NCBI RefSeq assembly: GCF_002735905.1
Contig: NZ_PEBD01000005.1
Coordinates: 62,001 to 126,000, forward strand
Length of the DNA: 64,000 nucleotides
Source: Williamsia muralis
GTDB taxonomy: Bacteria; Actinomycetota; Actinomycetes; Mycobacteriales; Mycobacteriaceae
Reading direction: 5' to 3'
How positions within the stretch are numbered: the first letter of the stretch is position 1; the number at the start of each line of letters is the position of its first letter. The notes under the pieces are model-generated. The model had not been told where the DNA came from. It was given only the letters and a program-made list of their open reading frames with translations, and did not search any database. Positions 55,337 through 62,996 of the stretch are shown piece by piece. The translations under genes and the position numbers were made by a program.

Positions 55337-56296
55337 TCACTCGCTCAGTTGGTCGACAGTCTTGGTTGATCCCTCGGTGATGATGTCGAGTATCTGGCGA
55401 TAGGCGGCGGAGTTCGAGCTCACGATCGAACCGTGATCCTCGCCGTCGATCAACACCACACGGCCACTGCCGTTCTCGTTCTTCAGCGCACTGACGTATC
55501 GCTGTGACAACGAGGGGAGTACCACAGTGTCCCGGGTGCCGTGGACCGCGATCACCGGAGTTCCGGGATCGAGATTCTGGATCGGGTCCACCGACGCGTA
55601 ACGCTCCGGTACCTGCCCGGGAGTTCCGCCGAGGGCCGCGACGATCCGGTCGTCGCCGTTGCGAACTGCCTGCACCATGTCCAGCGGACCGGCCAAGGAG
55701 ACCACTCTGGTGGGCCGGAACTTCGGATTGGCACCGACCTCGGTGGGATCCAGTTTGTGTCGTGTCCCGCCCCAGACCGCCAACTGGGCCCCGGCGCTGT
55801 GTCCGACCACCAGTGCGTCGGTGGTCTCCAATTGGGGGAACCTCTTGTCGATCGCGATGACATTGTCGAGGGCCTGCGAAACGTCCTCGAATGTGGTCGG
55901 CCAACCACCGCCTGAACCCAGCCGGCGGTATTCGATGTTGTACACCGCCATTCCCCGTGCAGCGAGGTCGCGGGCGAAGGGATCAAAGAGATCAGCACCC
56001 AGTTGGGACTGCCATGCGCCGCCATGGATCAAGACGACCAGTCGGGTCGAGTCCACCGCCTGCGGTCCCGCGGGCAGATAGAGATCACCCCAGTTCTGCT
56101 CCGGGTCCGTTCCGTCCAGAGTCGGGTAGTCGATCCGGGTCACCGTGACCTCGTCTGAGACCGAGGGCCCGGCGCTCGCAACGGACGACTGGGTACCCAC
56201 TGGTCCGGCGTCGCCCCCATCGTCCGAACAGCCGGCGATCAGGCCCGCAGTGGCGGCCAGTGAACCGAGCAGGGCAAGAATGCGGTGTCGTCGCAT
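55337..56296 (-). CDS. Lipoprotein alpha/beta-hydrolase (esterase/feruloyl-esterase-like)
   Basis: 319 residues from ATG 56296, chosen for the GGAAGG 7 nt before it. Signal peptide MRRHRILALLGSLAATAGLI with the lipobox LIAGC (lipid on Cys23). The BD-FAE/alpha-beta-hydrolase domain has the oxyanion VVLIHGGAWQSQLG, the nucleophile elbow DALVVGHSAGAQLAVWGG with Ser, and the catalytic Asp and His in VIAVHGTRDTVVLPSLSQRY and LIDGEDHGSIV. The enzyme should be anchored on the outer face of the membrane. It is upstream-facing to the next lipoprotein gene on the same strand. Confidence 0.9.
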   Translation of the reverse strand: MRRHRILALLGSLAATAGLIAGCSDDGGDAGPVGTQSSVASAGPSVSDEVTVTRIDYPTLDGTDPEQNWGDLYLPAGPQAVDSTRLVVLIHGGAWQSQLGADLFDPFARDLAARGMAVYNIEYRRLGSGGGWPTTFEDVSQALDNVIAIDKRFPQLETTDALVVGHSAGAQLAVWGGTRHKLDPTEVGANPKFRPTRVVSLAGPLDMVQAVRNGDDRIVAALGGTPGQVPERYASVDPIQNLDPGTPVIAVHGTRDTVVLPSLSQRYVSALKNENGSGRVVLIDGEDHGSIVSSNSAAYRQILDIITEGSTKTVDQLSE

Positions 56297-56418
56297 CAGG
56301 AAACCTTCCATGGTGTTCAGACGGTGGGGTACGGGATTCATCGCTCGACCGATGGCCGGACTACGAGCGTTGCGCCCAGATGGGCACGCAGGGGATGGGG
56401 GCACAGAGGGCGTGCGGG

Positions 56419-57630
56419 TCAACTGTCGGCGTCGACGGCAACCGGCGCCATCTTTCGCCATGGCGCCAACACGGCCGGATCCTGCAGCTCCATCCACGCG
56501 ATCACGTCTTGATAGGTGGCACAGACCGTTTCGGGTTTCACACATGCCTCGCGCATGAAATCAGCTGTGGCGGGGTTGAACGCGTTCCCGCTCCAATCAT
56601 TGAAGTGGTTGGCGATGACCAACGGGGCCCGGTTGCCCTCATAGGCGCGCCGGAACATGTAGTCGTAGGACTCCTTCACGATACGGCGGATCTTCGGTGC
56701 GCTGGCGGGGCTGTCCTTGGCTTGGTTGAACGTGAACCAGTAGTTGTAGTCGAGGGCGGTCTGCCTGTGGTTGAGCGGTGGTGACCACGTGTACGGGATG
56801 GGGAATTCCCAGATGCTGCCGACCTTCGTCGGCCAGTAGATGCCCGGTTGACGGGCCGCCTTCGACGAGTCCCACGTCATGTCGTGCGCTCCCAACGCCG
56901 GGAACAGTTGCCCCATACCGCCTTCGAGGCAGGGCGTTCGCCCGCCTTTGACGGCGTCGGGACCGAAAGCGAGATCGGGTGTGTTCCGGATGTTGTTGAG
57001 TGACTTCCACTCGGTCATCAGCCGGAAGAACTGATCGAGTTCGTGGTTCCATTCCGCGGTGGTCCAATCGCGGCCGGGGTTCTTTGTGCCGACACAGAAA
57101 TGGCCGACGTAATGAGTGCCCATCTCATGACCGGCGAACCACGTGCGATTGAGATAGTCGACTTGTTCGATGACCTCCTTCTCGGTGCCTCCGAAAGCCA
57201 GTGACGACTCTCCGGCCGCGTAACCAGGACCGGTGTACTTCTTCTTGTTCTTGTCGGTGAGGAAGTACAAGCCGGTCATCAAGGCCGTGAAGCGTGCATC
57301 GACCTCGTTCGCGGTGTCCAGGAACAGATCCCAGTTTTCTGATACGCCGACACCATCGAAAGAAAACAAAACGAACTGGGGTGGTTTGGCGTTCGGCGAA
57401 AGTCGTTCCATCGCAACGTTGCTCTCGAGTCGAGCCGGAGCGGGCGGAGGCGTCGAGACCGGTTCGGACGTGGCATCGACTGGTTGCACTGCGACACTGC
57501 CGGCCCCGTCCCCATCACCCCCGGTTCCACAGGCGGCCAGGATCACCGCGGCCACAGCCAGCGAGAGCGATCGACGGACGTGATGCTCTATGCGTCGCAA
57601 CTGCAACGTATTCACCTTTCGCGCGGCCAT
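56419..57630 (-). CDS. Lipoprotein polysaccharide deacetylase-like protein
   Basis: 403 residues. A lipoprotein signal (SLSLAVAAVILAACG) predicts lipidation at Cys34. The NodB-like (beta/alpha)7 barrel is divergent: motif 1 is VLFSFDGVGVSENW rather than TFDDG, and motif 2 is GHEMGTHYVGHFC (His-x3-His). The remaining motifs are hard to place, but the region GQLFPALGAHDMTWDSSKAA and APLVIANHFNDWSGNAFNPA resembles secreted deacetylases of fungi and actinobacteria. It could act on cell-wall or exogenous polysaccharide. ATG 57630 or GTG 57615 may be the start. It is in the same direction as the esterase, 122 nt upstream of it. Confidence 0.78.
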   Translation of the reverse strand: MAARKVNTLQLRRIEHHVRRSLSLAVAAVILAACGTGGDGDGAGSVAVQPVDATSEPVSTPPPAPARLESNVAMERLSPNAKPPQFVLFSFDGVGVSENWDLFLDTANEVDARFTALMTGLYFLTDKNKKKYTGPGYAAGESSLAFGGTEKEVIEQVDYLNRTWFAGHEMGTHYVGHFCVGTKNPGRDWTTAEWNHELDQFFRLMTEWKSLNNIRNTPDLAFGPDAVKGGRTPCLEGGMGQLFPALGAHDMTWDSSKAARQPGIYWPTKVGSIWEFPIPYTWSPPLNHRQTALDYNYWFTFNQAKDSPASAPKIRRIVKESYDYMFRRAYEGNRAPLVIANHFNDWSGNAFNPATADFMREACVKPETVCATYQDVIAWMELQDPAVLAPWRKMAPVAVDADS

Positions 57631-57868
57631 CGGCCGCCCGAGCGCCGCCTTGACTCGCGCGGAGCTTAACAGTTCGGCGGGTCACCAGCCGGACGAATCG
57701 CCGTCGGCCGCAGCGACGTCCGTACCCCGAAACCGGGTTCACGTGTGAGATCGCCGCCGGTGGGTACATCGAATCCGTAAGACCGACAACCGGCTGAGAT
57801 AGCGGCACTGCCGTTTCGCGCGGGTCGAGTCCCGATCCGCAGGCCTGCCGAGAGCACTGGAGGGGTTC

Positions 57869-58309
57869 GTGGCTACAACGCATGAAACAACCGCGTCGAC
57901 GGAAGATGTGTGGCGTGTACTCGCAGACGGCTGGTCGTATGCCAATTGGGTTGTCGGGTCGTCACGGATACGTGCCGTCGATGCGAATTGGCCGCGACCG
58001 GGAAGCAACATCGCTCATTCGGTTGGGCTGTGGCCCGTCCTGCTCAACGACCGGACGGAGTCGGTGGGTATGGAGGAAGGGCGCGAGCTGCGATTGATCG
58101 CGCGGGCACTGCCCTTCGGCAAGGCCGAGATCATCCTGCGCTTGCACGAGATCCCGCAAGGATGCCGCATCGAGATGATCGAGCACGCGGCAAACCCACC
58201 GTGGTCACTGATGCCCGACCAGGTCCAGCACTTGGCGGTTCATCCGAGGAACTCGGAAGCCCTGCGGCGTCTGGCGTTGCTCGCCGAGCGGTCGCGAACG
58301 GCGGAGTAG
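57869..58309 (+). CDS. SRPBCC-family (polyketide cyclase-like) protein
   Basis: 146 residues from GTG 57869, with GGAGGGG upstream. START/SRPBCC ligand-binding fold: TTHETTASTEDVWRVLADGW, SYANWVVGSSRIRAVDANWP, GSNIAHSVGLWPVLLNDRTE, LRLHEIPQGCRIEMIEHA and a long C-terminal helix (NSEALRRLALLAERSRT). Such small proteins bind hydrophobic ligands; the ligand is unknown. A strong terminator follows. Confidence 0.85.
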   Translation: MATTHETTASTEDVWRVLADGWSYANWVVGSSRIRAVDANWPRPGSNIAHSVGLWPVLLNDRTESVGMEEGRELRLIARALPFGKAEIILRLHEIPQGCRIEMIEHAANPPWSLMPDQVQHLAVHPRNSEALRRLALLAERSRTAE

Positions 58310-58311
58310 AG

Positions 58312-58350
58312 AAAAAAGCTGCATCCAACGGTGTGTCCGTTGGATGCAGC
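58312..58350 (-). terminator. Strong intrinsic terminator, minus strand
   Basis: A 14-bp perfect stem (58318-58331 with 58337-58350) and a 5-nt loop. On the minus strand it is followed by six T residues, so it ends transcripts from the 64-residue gene; the hairpin also lies after the convergent SRPBCC gene and may serve it as well. Confidence 0.9.
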
Positions 58351-58380
58351 AAGGTTCCTCGGCCGTTCGGCCGGGCGAGG

Positions 58381-58575
58381 TCAGTCGCGTGACCTGGTTC
58401 CGTCAGTCTGGTCGAAGAATCGCCAGTCTCCGTCGACGTTGACCTCCATACGGAAACCGAGTTGTCCTGAAGGCACCTCGCGATTCTTGAACCACTCGTA
58501 GGCGTCTTCGGCGTTGTTGAATTCGACCTTGTCGACAACATCCTCGTCTGGATTGAGAACTCGATACTCCGCCAT
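58381..58575 (-). CDS. Small conserved actinobacterial protein, unknown function
   Basis: 64 residues, ATG 58575 with GAGAGGGAG upstream. Composition is acidic and aromatic: MAEYRVLNPDEDVVDKVEFN, NAEDAYEWFKNREV, LGFRMEVNVDGDWRFFDQTD. The predicted fold is a small alpha/beta domain with no cysteine, signal or membrane segment. The good ribosome site, strong terminator and codon use support it as a real gene. I do not recognise the family. Confidence 0.78.
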   Translation of the reverse strand: MAEYRVLNPDEDVVDKVEFNNAEDAYEWFKNREVPSGQLGFRMEVNVDGDWRFFDQTDGTRSRD

Positions 58576-58680
58576 GTCTCCCTCTCGTCACCGTACTCAC
58601 CCGAGGCTGCTGCCCGGGCCGTCAGGCGGATACCCGCCAGTTCGCAGCGCTACACATCGCGGTGCGTGACGTTCGACTCC

Positions 58681-59364
58681 TCACGAGCGCGCCGCGGCGC
58701 CGGTACCGACTGCGGCGACGACCTCGGTCAGCCGGCTCAGGTCGGGGATCACCGCATCGGCGATCGACGGGTCATCCCTCTGGCCGAGTCTGTTGACCCA
58801 CACCCGGGGGATGCCGAGAGCATGAGCCGGGATGATGTCGTGGAAGTAGCCCTGCGCGACGTGGACCCACTGACCGGGCCCGGGGTCGAAGGTCTGGGCG
58901 AACCTTTCGAAGTGCGGATGGGCCGGCTTGTACGAACCCACGTCCTCGGCGGTGATGACCGCATCGACAGGAGTCCCGAGGCGGCGCTGCGCTGCGCCGA
59001 TGATGTCGCGGTCGCAATTGGTCAGCAGGGCAAGGCGCCACCCCGATGCCCGCAGGCGCGCCAGCTCGGAAGCTGTGTCGTGGAAGGGCGGCCAGTAGGC
59101 GATACCCGTGGCCAGCACGTCGGCGTCGTCGGCCCTGAGGACAAGCCCGGCATCGTCGGCGGTGCGACGAAACGCCTCGGTCAACACATCGCGGTAGCGC
59201 ATCTCCGGGTACTGGGCCTGGACCTGCGGTTCGTGCCGGTTGAATTTGTCGAGAAGGTCCGCGCCGCGGCCCGGGAAGACCAGCTCAATCCCGGTCGAGA
59301 TCCCGTGACGCCAGTCGATCAACGTGCCGTAACAGTCGAACGTCGCCCAGCGGATGTCAGTCAT
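58681..59364 (-). CDS. HAD-superfamily hydrolase (haloacid dehalogenase type II-like)
   Basis: 227 residues from ATG 59364. Motif I is WATFDCYGTLIDWRHGI with the nucleophile Asp, motif II LALLTNCDRD (Thr/Asn), motif III Lys in GSYKPAHPHFERFAQTF, and motif IV QGYFHDIIPAHALGIPRVWV. The signature DCYGTL and the cap sequence fit the L-2-haloacid dehalogenase-like group, but the cap is also found in phosphatases, so dehalogenation is not certain. It stands alone between the small protein gene and the TetR regulator. Confidence 0.88.
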   Translation of the reverse strand: MTDIRWATFDCYGTLIDWRHGISTGIELVFPGRGADLLDKFNRHEPQVQAQYPEMRYRDVLTEAFRRTADDAGLVLRADDADVLATGIAYWPPFHDTASELARLRASGWRLALLTNCDRDIIGAAQRRLGTPVDAVITAEDVGSYKPAHPHFERFAQTFDPGPGQWVHVAQGYFHDIIPAHALGIPRVWVNRLGQRDDPSIADAVIPDLSRLTEVVAAVGTGAAARS

Positions 59365-59482
59365 GGCCGGCAGCTCGATGATGTGGTCGCGACGCCATGG
59401 GGGAATGTTATCCGCACGTCGCCTGCCTGGCCCGGGTGCAGCCGGACCGGTACCCGCGCAAGCTGTACGGCCACGGCGCAGA

Positions 59483-60082
59483 TCAGCCTCGACCAGACGA
59501 TTTCGCGCACGCGCCCGCGATCAACATGCCCACCATCGCGGTGGCCTTGTCGGGTTGCGGAGGGTCGCCGGTGATCATGTCGCTCCAGATGAACGATTCA
59601 CCCAGGCGCACGACGGCATACGCGAGACCGGAGGTGTCCGGATAGCGCGAGAGCTCGGGCATGGCCGCCAATTTGCCCACGGTCCACTCGATCAACCTGC
59701 CCTGAACCACGCTGTACCGCGAGGTGAGGACCCGCAGCGCGTACTCAGGGTCATCTGCGACGAACCGTTCGAGCGGTTGGTAGTTACGAACGGTCTCGGC
59801 GAGGAAACCGAAGTTGCTGACGAACTTGTTGGCGTCGAGCTCTCCACCACGCGCCTCGACTCGTTCGATGGCGTCGATGAGTATTCGCCACACCACTTCG
59901 CCGAGAACCACTTCCCGGCCCGCGAACCATCGGTAGATCGTCGCGCGGCCGATCTTCAGTTCGCGCGACAGCGCCTGTATGTCGACCCGCCTGCCGGCGA
60001 GGAACCAGTCGTGAGCGAGGTCGATCACGTCGTCACGGTGCACGCGAGGGTGTGACCGGCTGTTGACGGTCTGGTGAGACAT
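59483..60082 (-). CDS. TetR-family transcriptional regulator
   Basis: 199 residues from ATG 60082 (MSHQTVNSRSHPRVHRDDVI). The N-terminal helix-turn-helix is VDIQALSRELKIGRATIYRW; the C-terminal ligand domain includes GRLIEWTVGKLAAMPELSRY and RLGESFIWSDMITGDP, a pattern seen in the QsdR-like subgroup. It is divergent from the paired acyl-CoA dehydrogenase genes with a 60-nt gap, and probably controls them in response to an acyl-CoA ligand (inference). Confidence 0.88.
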   Translation of the reverse strand: MSHQTVNSRSHPRVHRDDVIDLAHDWFLAGRRVDIQALSRELKIGRATIYRWFAGREVVLGEVVWRILIDAIERVEARGGELDANKFVSNFGFLAETVRNYQPLERFVADDPEYALRVLTSRYSVVQGRLIEWTVGKLAAMPELSRYPDTSGLAYAVVRLGESFIWSDMITGDPPQPDKATAMVGMLIAGACAKSSGRG

Positions 60083-60099
60083 AAGTAGATTTTGTCTCC

Positions 60100-60115
60100 G
60101 ACCGGCCCTCCGGTC
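60100..60115. promoter_or_regulatory. Inverted repeat between TetR gene and acyl-CoA dehydrogenase operon
   Basis: GACCGG-N4-CCGGTC lies midway between the divergent starts at 60082 and 60143. It is a candidate operator for the TetR regulator. Such short GC palindromes arise by chance in this genome, so confidence is limited. Confidence 0.45.
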
Positions 60116-60142
60116 AATCAGCACACCGCTTCAGGAGCGCAC

Positions 60143-61375
60143 ATGGACTTGCAATGGTCGGCCGCCGATTCGGAGTTTCGAGACGAGGTGCGCGCTTTCC
60201 TCGACGAGAAGTTGACCCCGGACCTGCGCCGGGCCGGCCGTCTGATGACCAGCGTCTACTCCGACCACGAGGCGAGCATGGAGTGGCAGCGCATCTTGCA
60301 CGAGCGGGGCTGGGCAGCGCCTGCGTGGCCGGTCGAGTACGGCGGTTGCGACTGGACCCTCACCCAGCACTACATCTTCAGTCGCGAGTCCATCATCGCC
60401 GGTGCACCGTCGCTGTCTCCCATGGGGATTCGGATGGTCGCCCACGCCATCATCGCTTTCGGCACCCAGGAACAGAAGGACTACTACCTGCCCGGGATCC
60501 TCACCGGCGAGGTCTTTTTCTGCCAGGGATATTCCGAACCCGAGGCCGGTTCGGATCTTGCGTCCCTCTCGATGGCGGCAAAGGACGACGGCGATGACCT
60601 GGTCTGCACCGGCAGCAAGATCTGGACAACCCATGCCACCGAGGCGAACTGGATGTTCTGCCTCGTTCGCACATCCCGGCAGCAGAAGAAGCAGCAGGGC
60701 ATCACCTTCGTGCTGATCGACATGAACTCGCCGGGCATCGAAGTACGGCCGTTGGTGATGACGTCGGGTGAGCAGGTCCAGAACCAGGTGTTCTTCGACA
60801 ATGTGCGGGTGCCCAAGGCGAACGTGCTCGGAAAGATCGACGACGGCTGGACCGTGGCGAAGTATCTCCTCGTGTTCGAACGAGGCGGGGGCGCGGCCGC
60901 CCCGGCGTTGCAGGTGATGGCGGAGTCGCTCGCCACCTCGGCGGCGTCGCAGCCGGGGCCTGGTGGACGCCCGCTCATCGACGATCCCGGTTTCTCTGCC
61001 AAGCTGGCCGAAGCCCGCATCCGCACAAAGGTCCTGGAGATCCTGGAATACCGAACGCTGTCGGCGATGGCGTCGGGCAAAGATCCGGGTCCCGCCTCGT
61101 CGATGCTCAAAGTGCTTGCGACCGAGCTCAGCCAGAAGCTCACCGAACTCACCCTGGAGGCCGCTGGTACACGCGGACGGGTCTACCAGCCGCACGCGAC
61201 CAAGCCTGGTGGTCCGATCTCCGAGTTCACCGAGCCCGCGGACGGTTACGTCAGCGGCGAACCTTGGGAGGCAGTTGCGCCACTGCGTTACTTCAACGAC
61301 CGGGCAGGCTCGATCTACGCCGGTAGCAACGAAATTCAACGAAACATTCTCGCGAAAGCAGCATTGGGGCTCTGA
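60143..61375 (+). CDS. Acyl-CoA dehydrogenase, catalytic partner (FadE-type)
   Basis: 410 residues from ATG 60143, with AGGAG upstream. Acyl-CoA dehydrogenase blocks: CQGYSEPEAGSDLASLSMAA, DLVCTGSKIWTTHATEANWM, VFFDNVRVPKANVLGKIDDG and the C-terminal GSIYAGSNEIQRNILAK. The usual catalytic Glu of the YEGT motif is Ala here, but Glu246 in LLVFERGGGAA is at the alternative catalytic position used by isovaleryl- and steroid-side-chain dehydrogenases. The stop overlaps the next dehydrogenase gene, suggesting an alpha2beta2 heterotetramer like the mycobacterial FadE pairs. Confidence 0.92.
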   Translation: MDLQWSAADSEFRDEVRAFLDEKLTPDLRRAGRLMTSVYSDHEASMEWQRILHERGWAAPAWPVEYGGCDWTLTQHYIFSRESIIAGAPSLSPMGIRMVAHAIIAFGTQEQKDYYLPGILTGEVFFCQGYSEPEAGSDLASLSMAAKDDGDDLVCTGSKIWTTHATEANWMFCLVRTSRQQKKQQGITFVLIDMNSPGIEVRPLVMTSGEQVQNQVFFDNVRVPKANVLGKIDDGWTVAKYLLVFERGGGAAAPALQVMAESLATSAASQPGPGGRPLIDDPGFSAKLAEARIRTKVLEILEYRTLSAMASGKDPGPASSMLKVLATELSQKLTELTLEAAGTRGRVYQPHATKPGGPISEFTEPADGYVSGEPWEAVAPLRYFNDRAGSIYAGSNEIQRNILAKAALGL

Positions 61376-62523
61376 TGGACTTCAACTTGACCAAAGAGCA
61401 AGAACTGCTCCGCGATGGCCTCGCCAAGTTCTTGGCCAACCGTTACGACCTGGAAAAGAGTCGGGCGGCTGCCAAGACGGGGGCAGGATGGCAGCCGTCG
61501 ATCTGGCGAGCCTTCGCCGACGAACTCGGAATCCTCGGTGCGACACTTCCGGAAGAAGCCGGTGGAATCGGCGGTGGGCCGGTCGAATTGATGATTGTCA
61601 CCGAAGCGCTCGGCCAGGCACTTGTTGTCGAACCCTTCGTGGACACCGTCGTCTTCGGCGGCGGTCTGTTGCACAGGGCGGGTGGGGACCGCGCCACGGC
61701 CGTTCTCGAGAGACTCGTCGCGGGGGATGCGATCACGGCGTTCGCTGCCACCGAACCCACATCGGGTCCTGACTTCAATGACGTGTCGACGATCGCCCGT
61801 AGACACGGCGACGAGTGGGTGCTCGACGGCACGAAAGCGGTTGTCAGCAGTGCACCCCTAGCCGGCCATCTGCTCGTCACGGCCCGGACTGCTGGCGGGC
61901 GACGTGACACCTCGGGGATTTCGTTGTTCCTGATCGATGTCGATGCCGACAACCCTCCTGAAGGTTTGGCCGTTCACGCCTACCGCACCATCGATGACCG
62001 GCGTGCGGCGGATCTCGTGTTCTCCGGGATGCGCCTACCCGCCGATGCCCTTCTGGGCGGCGAAGGCGATGCATGGGCGTCGATAGACCGTGCAGTGGAC
62101 GAGGCCACGGCCGCGGTGGCATCCGAGGCTGTCGGGCTGATGCGAAAAGTGTTGGGCGACACTGTCGAATATGCCAAGCAGCGTCAGCAGTTCGGTCAGG
62201 CGATCGGCAGTTTTCAGGCGTTGCAGCATCGGATGGTCGACATGTACATGGAGCTCGAACAGTCTATTGCCGCGGTGTACCTCGCGATTTTGAATCTGGA
62301 AGCCGAGCCCACCGAACGCGCGCTGGCGGTGTCGGCGGCGAAGGCGACCATCGGTCGGGCGGCGCGTTTCATCGGGCAGAACGCCGTTCAGTTGCACGGC
62401 GGGATGGGCATGACCGAGGAACTCGCGATCGGTCACTATTTCAAACGGCTCACGGCCATTGAGTACGAGTTCGGTTCTGCGGACATGCACATAGCGCGAT
62501 ACGCGGCGCTCACCAAGGCCTGA
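61375..62523 (+). CDS. Acyl-CoA dehydrogenase, partner subunit (FadE-type)
   Basis: 382 residues, ATG overlapping the stop of the preceding dehydrogenase gene. Blocks: MDFNLTKEQELLRDGLAKFL, AFAATEPTSGPDFNDVSTIA, EWVLDGTKAVVSSAPLAGHL and the C-terminal QLHGGMGMTEELAIGHYFKR with LTAIEYEFGSADMHIARYAA. Neither the YEGT Glu nor an FERG-type Glu is present (the latter region is SIDRAVDEATAAVASEAVGL). It is therefore likely the structural, FAD-sharing half of a heteromeric enzyme. Substrate is unknown; steroid or isoprenoid acyl-CoA is possible by analogy. Confidence 0.9.
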   Translation: MDFNLTKEQELLRDGLAKFLANRYDLEKSRAAAKTGAGWQPSIWRAFADELGILGATLPEEAGGIGGGPVELMIVTEALGQALVVEPFVDTVVFGGGLLHRAGGDRATAVLERLVAGDAITAFAATEPTSGPDFNDVSTIARRHGDEWVLDGTKAVVSSAPLAGHLLVTARTAGGRRDTSGISLFLIDVDADNPPEGLAVHAYRTIDDRRAADLVFSGMRLPADALLGGEGDAWASIDRAVDEATAAVASEAVGLMRKVLGDTVEYAKQRQQFGQAIGSFQALQHRMVDMYMELEQSIAAVYLAILNLEAEPTERALAVSAAKATIGRAARFIGQNAVQLHGGMGMTEELAIGHYFKRLTAIEYEFGSADMHIARYAALTKA

Positions 62524-62557
62524 CACCGCTTCACTGTTCTCATCCGCACGGGGCGCA

Positions 62558-62597
62558 ACACCCGCCGGGCGGGCCGCGCAGGCTCGCCCGGCGGTGT
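62558..62597. terminator. Hairpin between convergent genes
   Basis: ACACCCGCCGGGCG pairs with CGCCCGGCGGTGT (one bulged C), a 13-bp GC-rich stem with a 13-nt loop. It lies between the convergent dehydrogenase and pterin dehydratase genes. No T-run follows, but position and stability suggest bidirectional termination. Confidence 0.55.
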
Positions 62598-62635
62598 CTT
62601 CGATACGGACTCGCTCGTCGGGAACGCCGGTCAGG

Positions 62636-62920
62636 TCAGGGTGCCAGGTTGTCTATTCGCTGCGCCAACATCACGTCGAGGCTTGTGATTCCGCCCGCCG
62701 AATGTGTGCTGAGGGTAAAAGTCACTGTGCGCCAACGGATATCCATATCAGGGTGATGGTTGGCCTCTTCCGCGGCCTCGGCCACCCGATTCACCAATGC
62801 GATCGCCGCCAAAAAGTCCGGGCAATCGATCGTCTGAGTCAACGATTGGCCCTTGCGTTGCCATTTGGGTAGATCGGCGAGTGCGGCGGTGATGCCGGAT
62901 TCGGTCAGCAGTGCGGTCAT
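62636..62920 (-). CDS. 4a-hydroxytetrahydrobiopterin dehydratase (pterin carbinolamine dehydratase)
   Basis: 94 residues from ATG 62920 (MTALLTESGITAALADLPKW). PCD/DCoH fold: LPKWQRKGQSLTQTIDCPDF, ALVNRVAEAAEEANHHPDMD with the catalytic His-His-Pro, WRTVTFTLSTHSAGGITSLD for the second active-site His. It recycles the oxidised pterin of aromatic amino acid hydroxylases, or acts in molybdopterin-related chemistry. Length is normal for the family. A reading to 63046 adds a poorly supported N-terminus. Confidence 0.93.
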   Translation of the reverse strand: MTALLTESGITAALADLPKWQRKGQSLTQTIDCPDFLAAIALVNRVAEAAEEANHHPDMDIRWRTVTFTLSTHSAGGITSLDVMLAQRIDNLAP

Positions 62921-62996
62921 CGTCCCGATGTTCCCACCACCAGACCCTCGCTTCAAATGTAGTCGGTGCGTCGGTGCGTCGGCGGATCCCCGCCGG

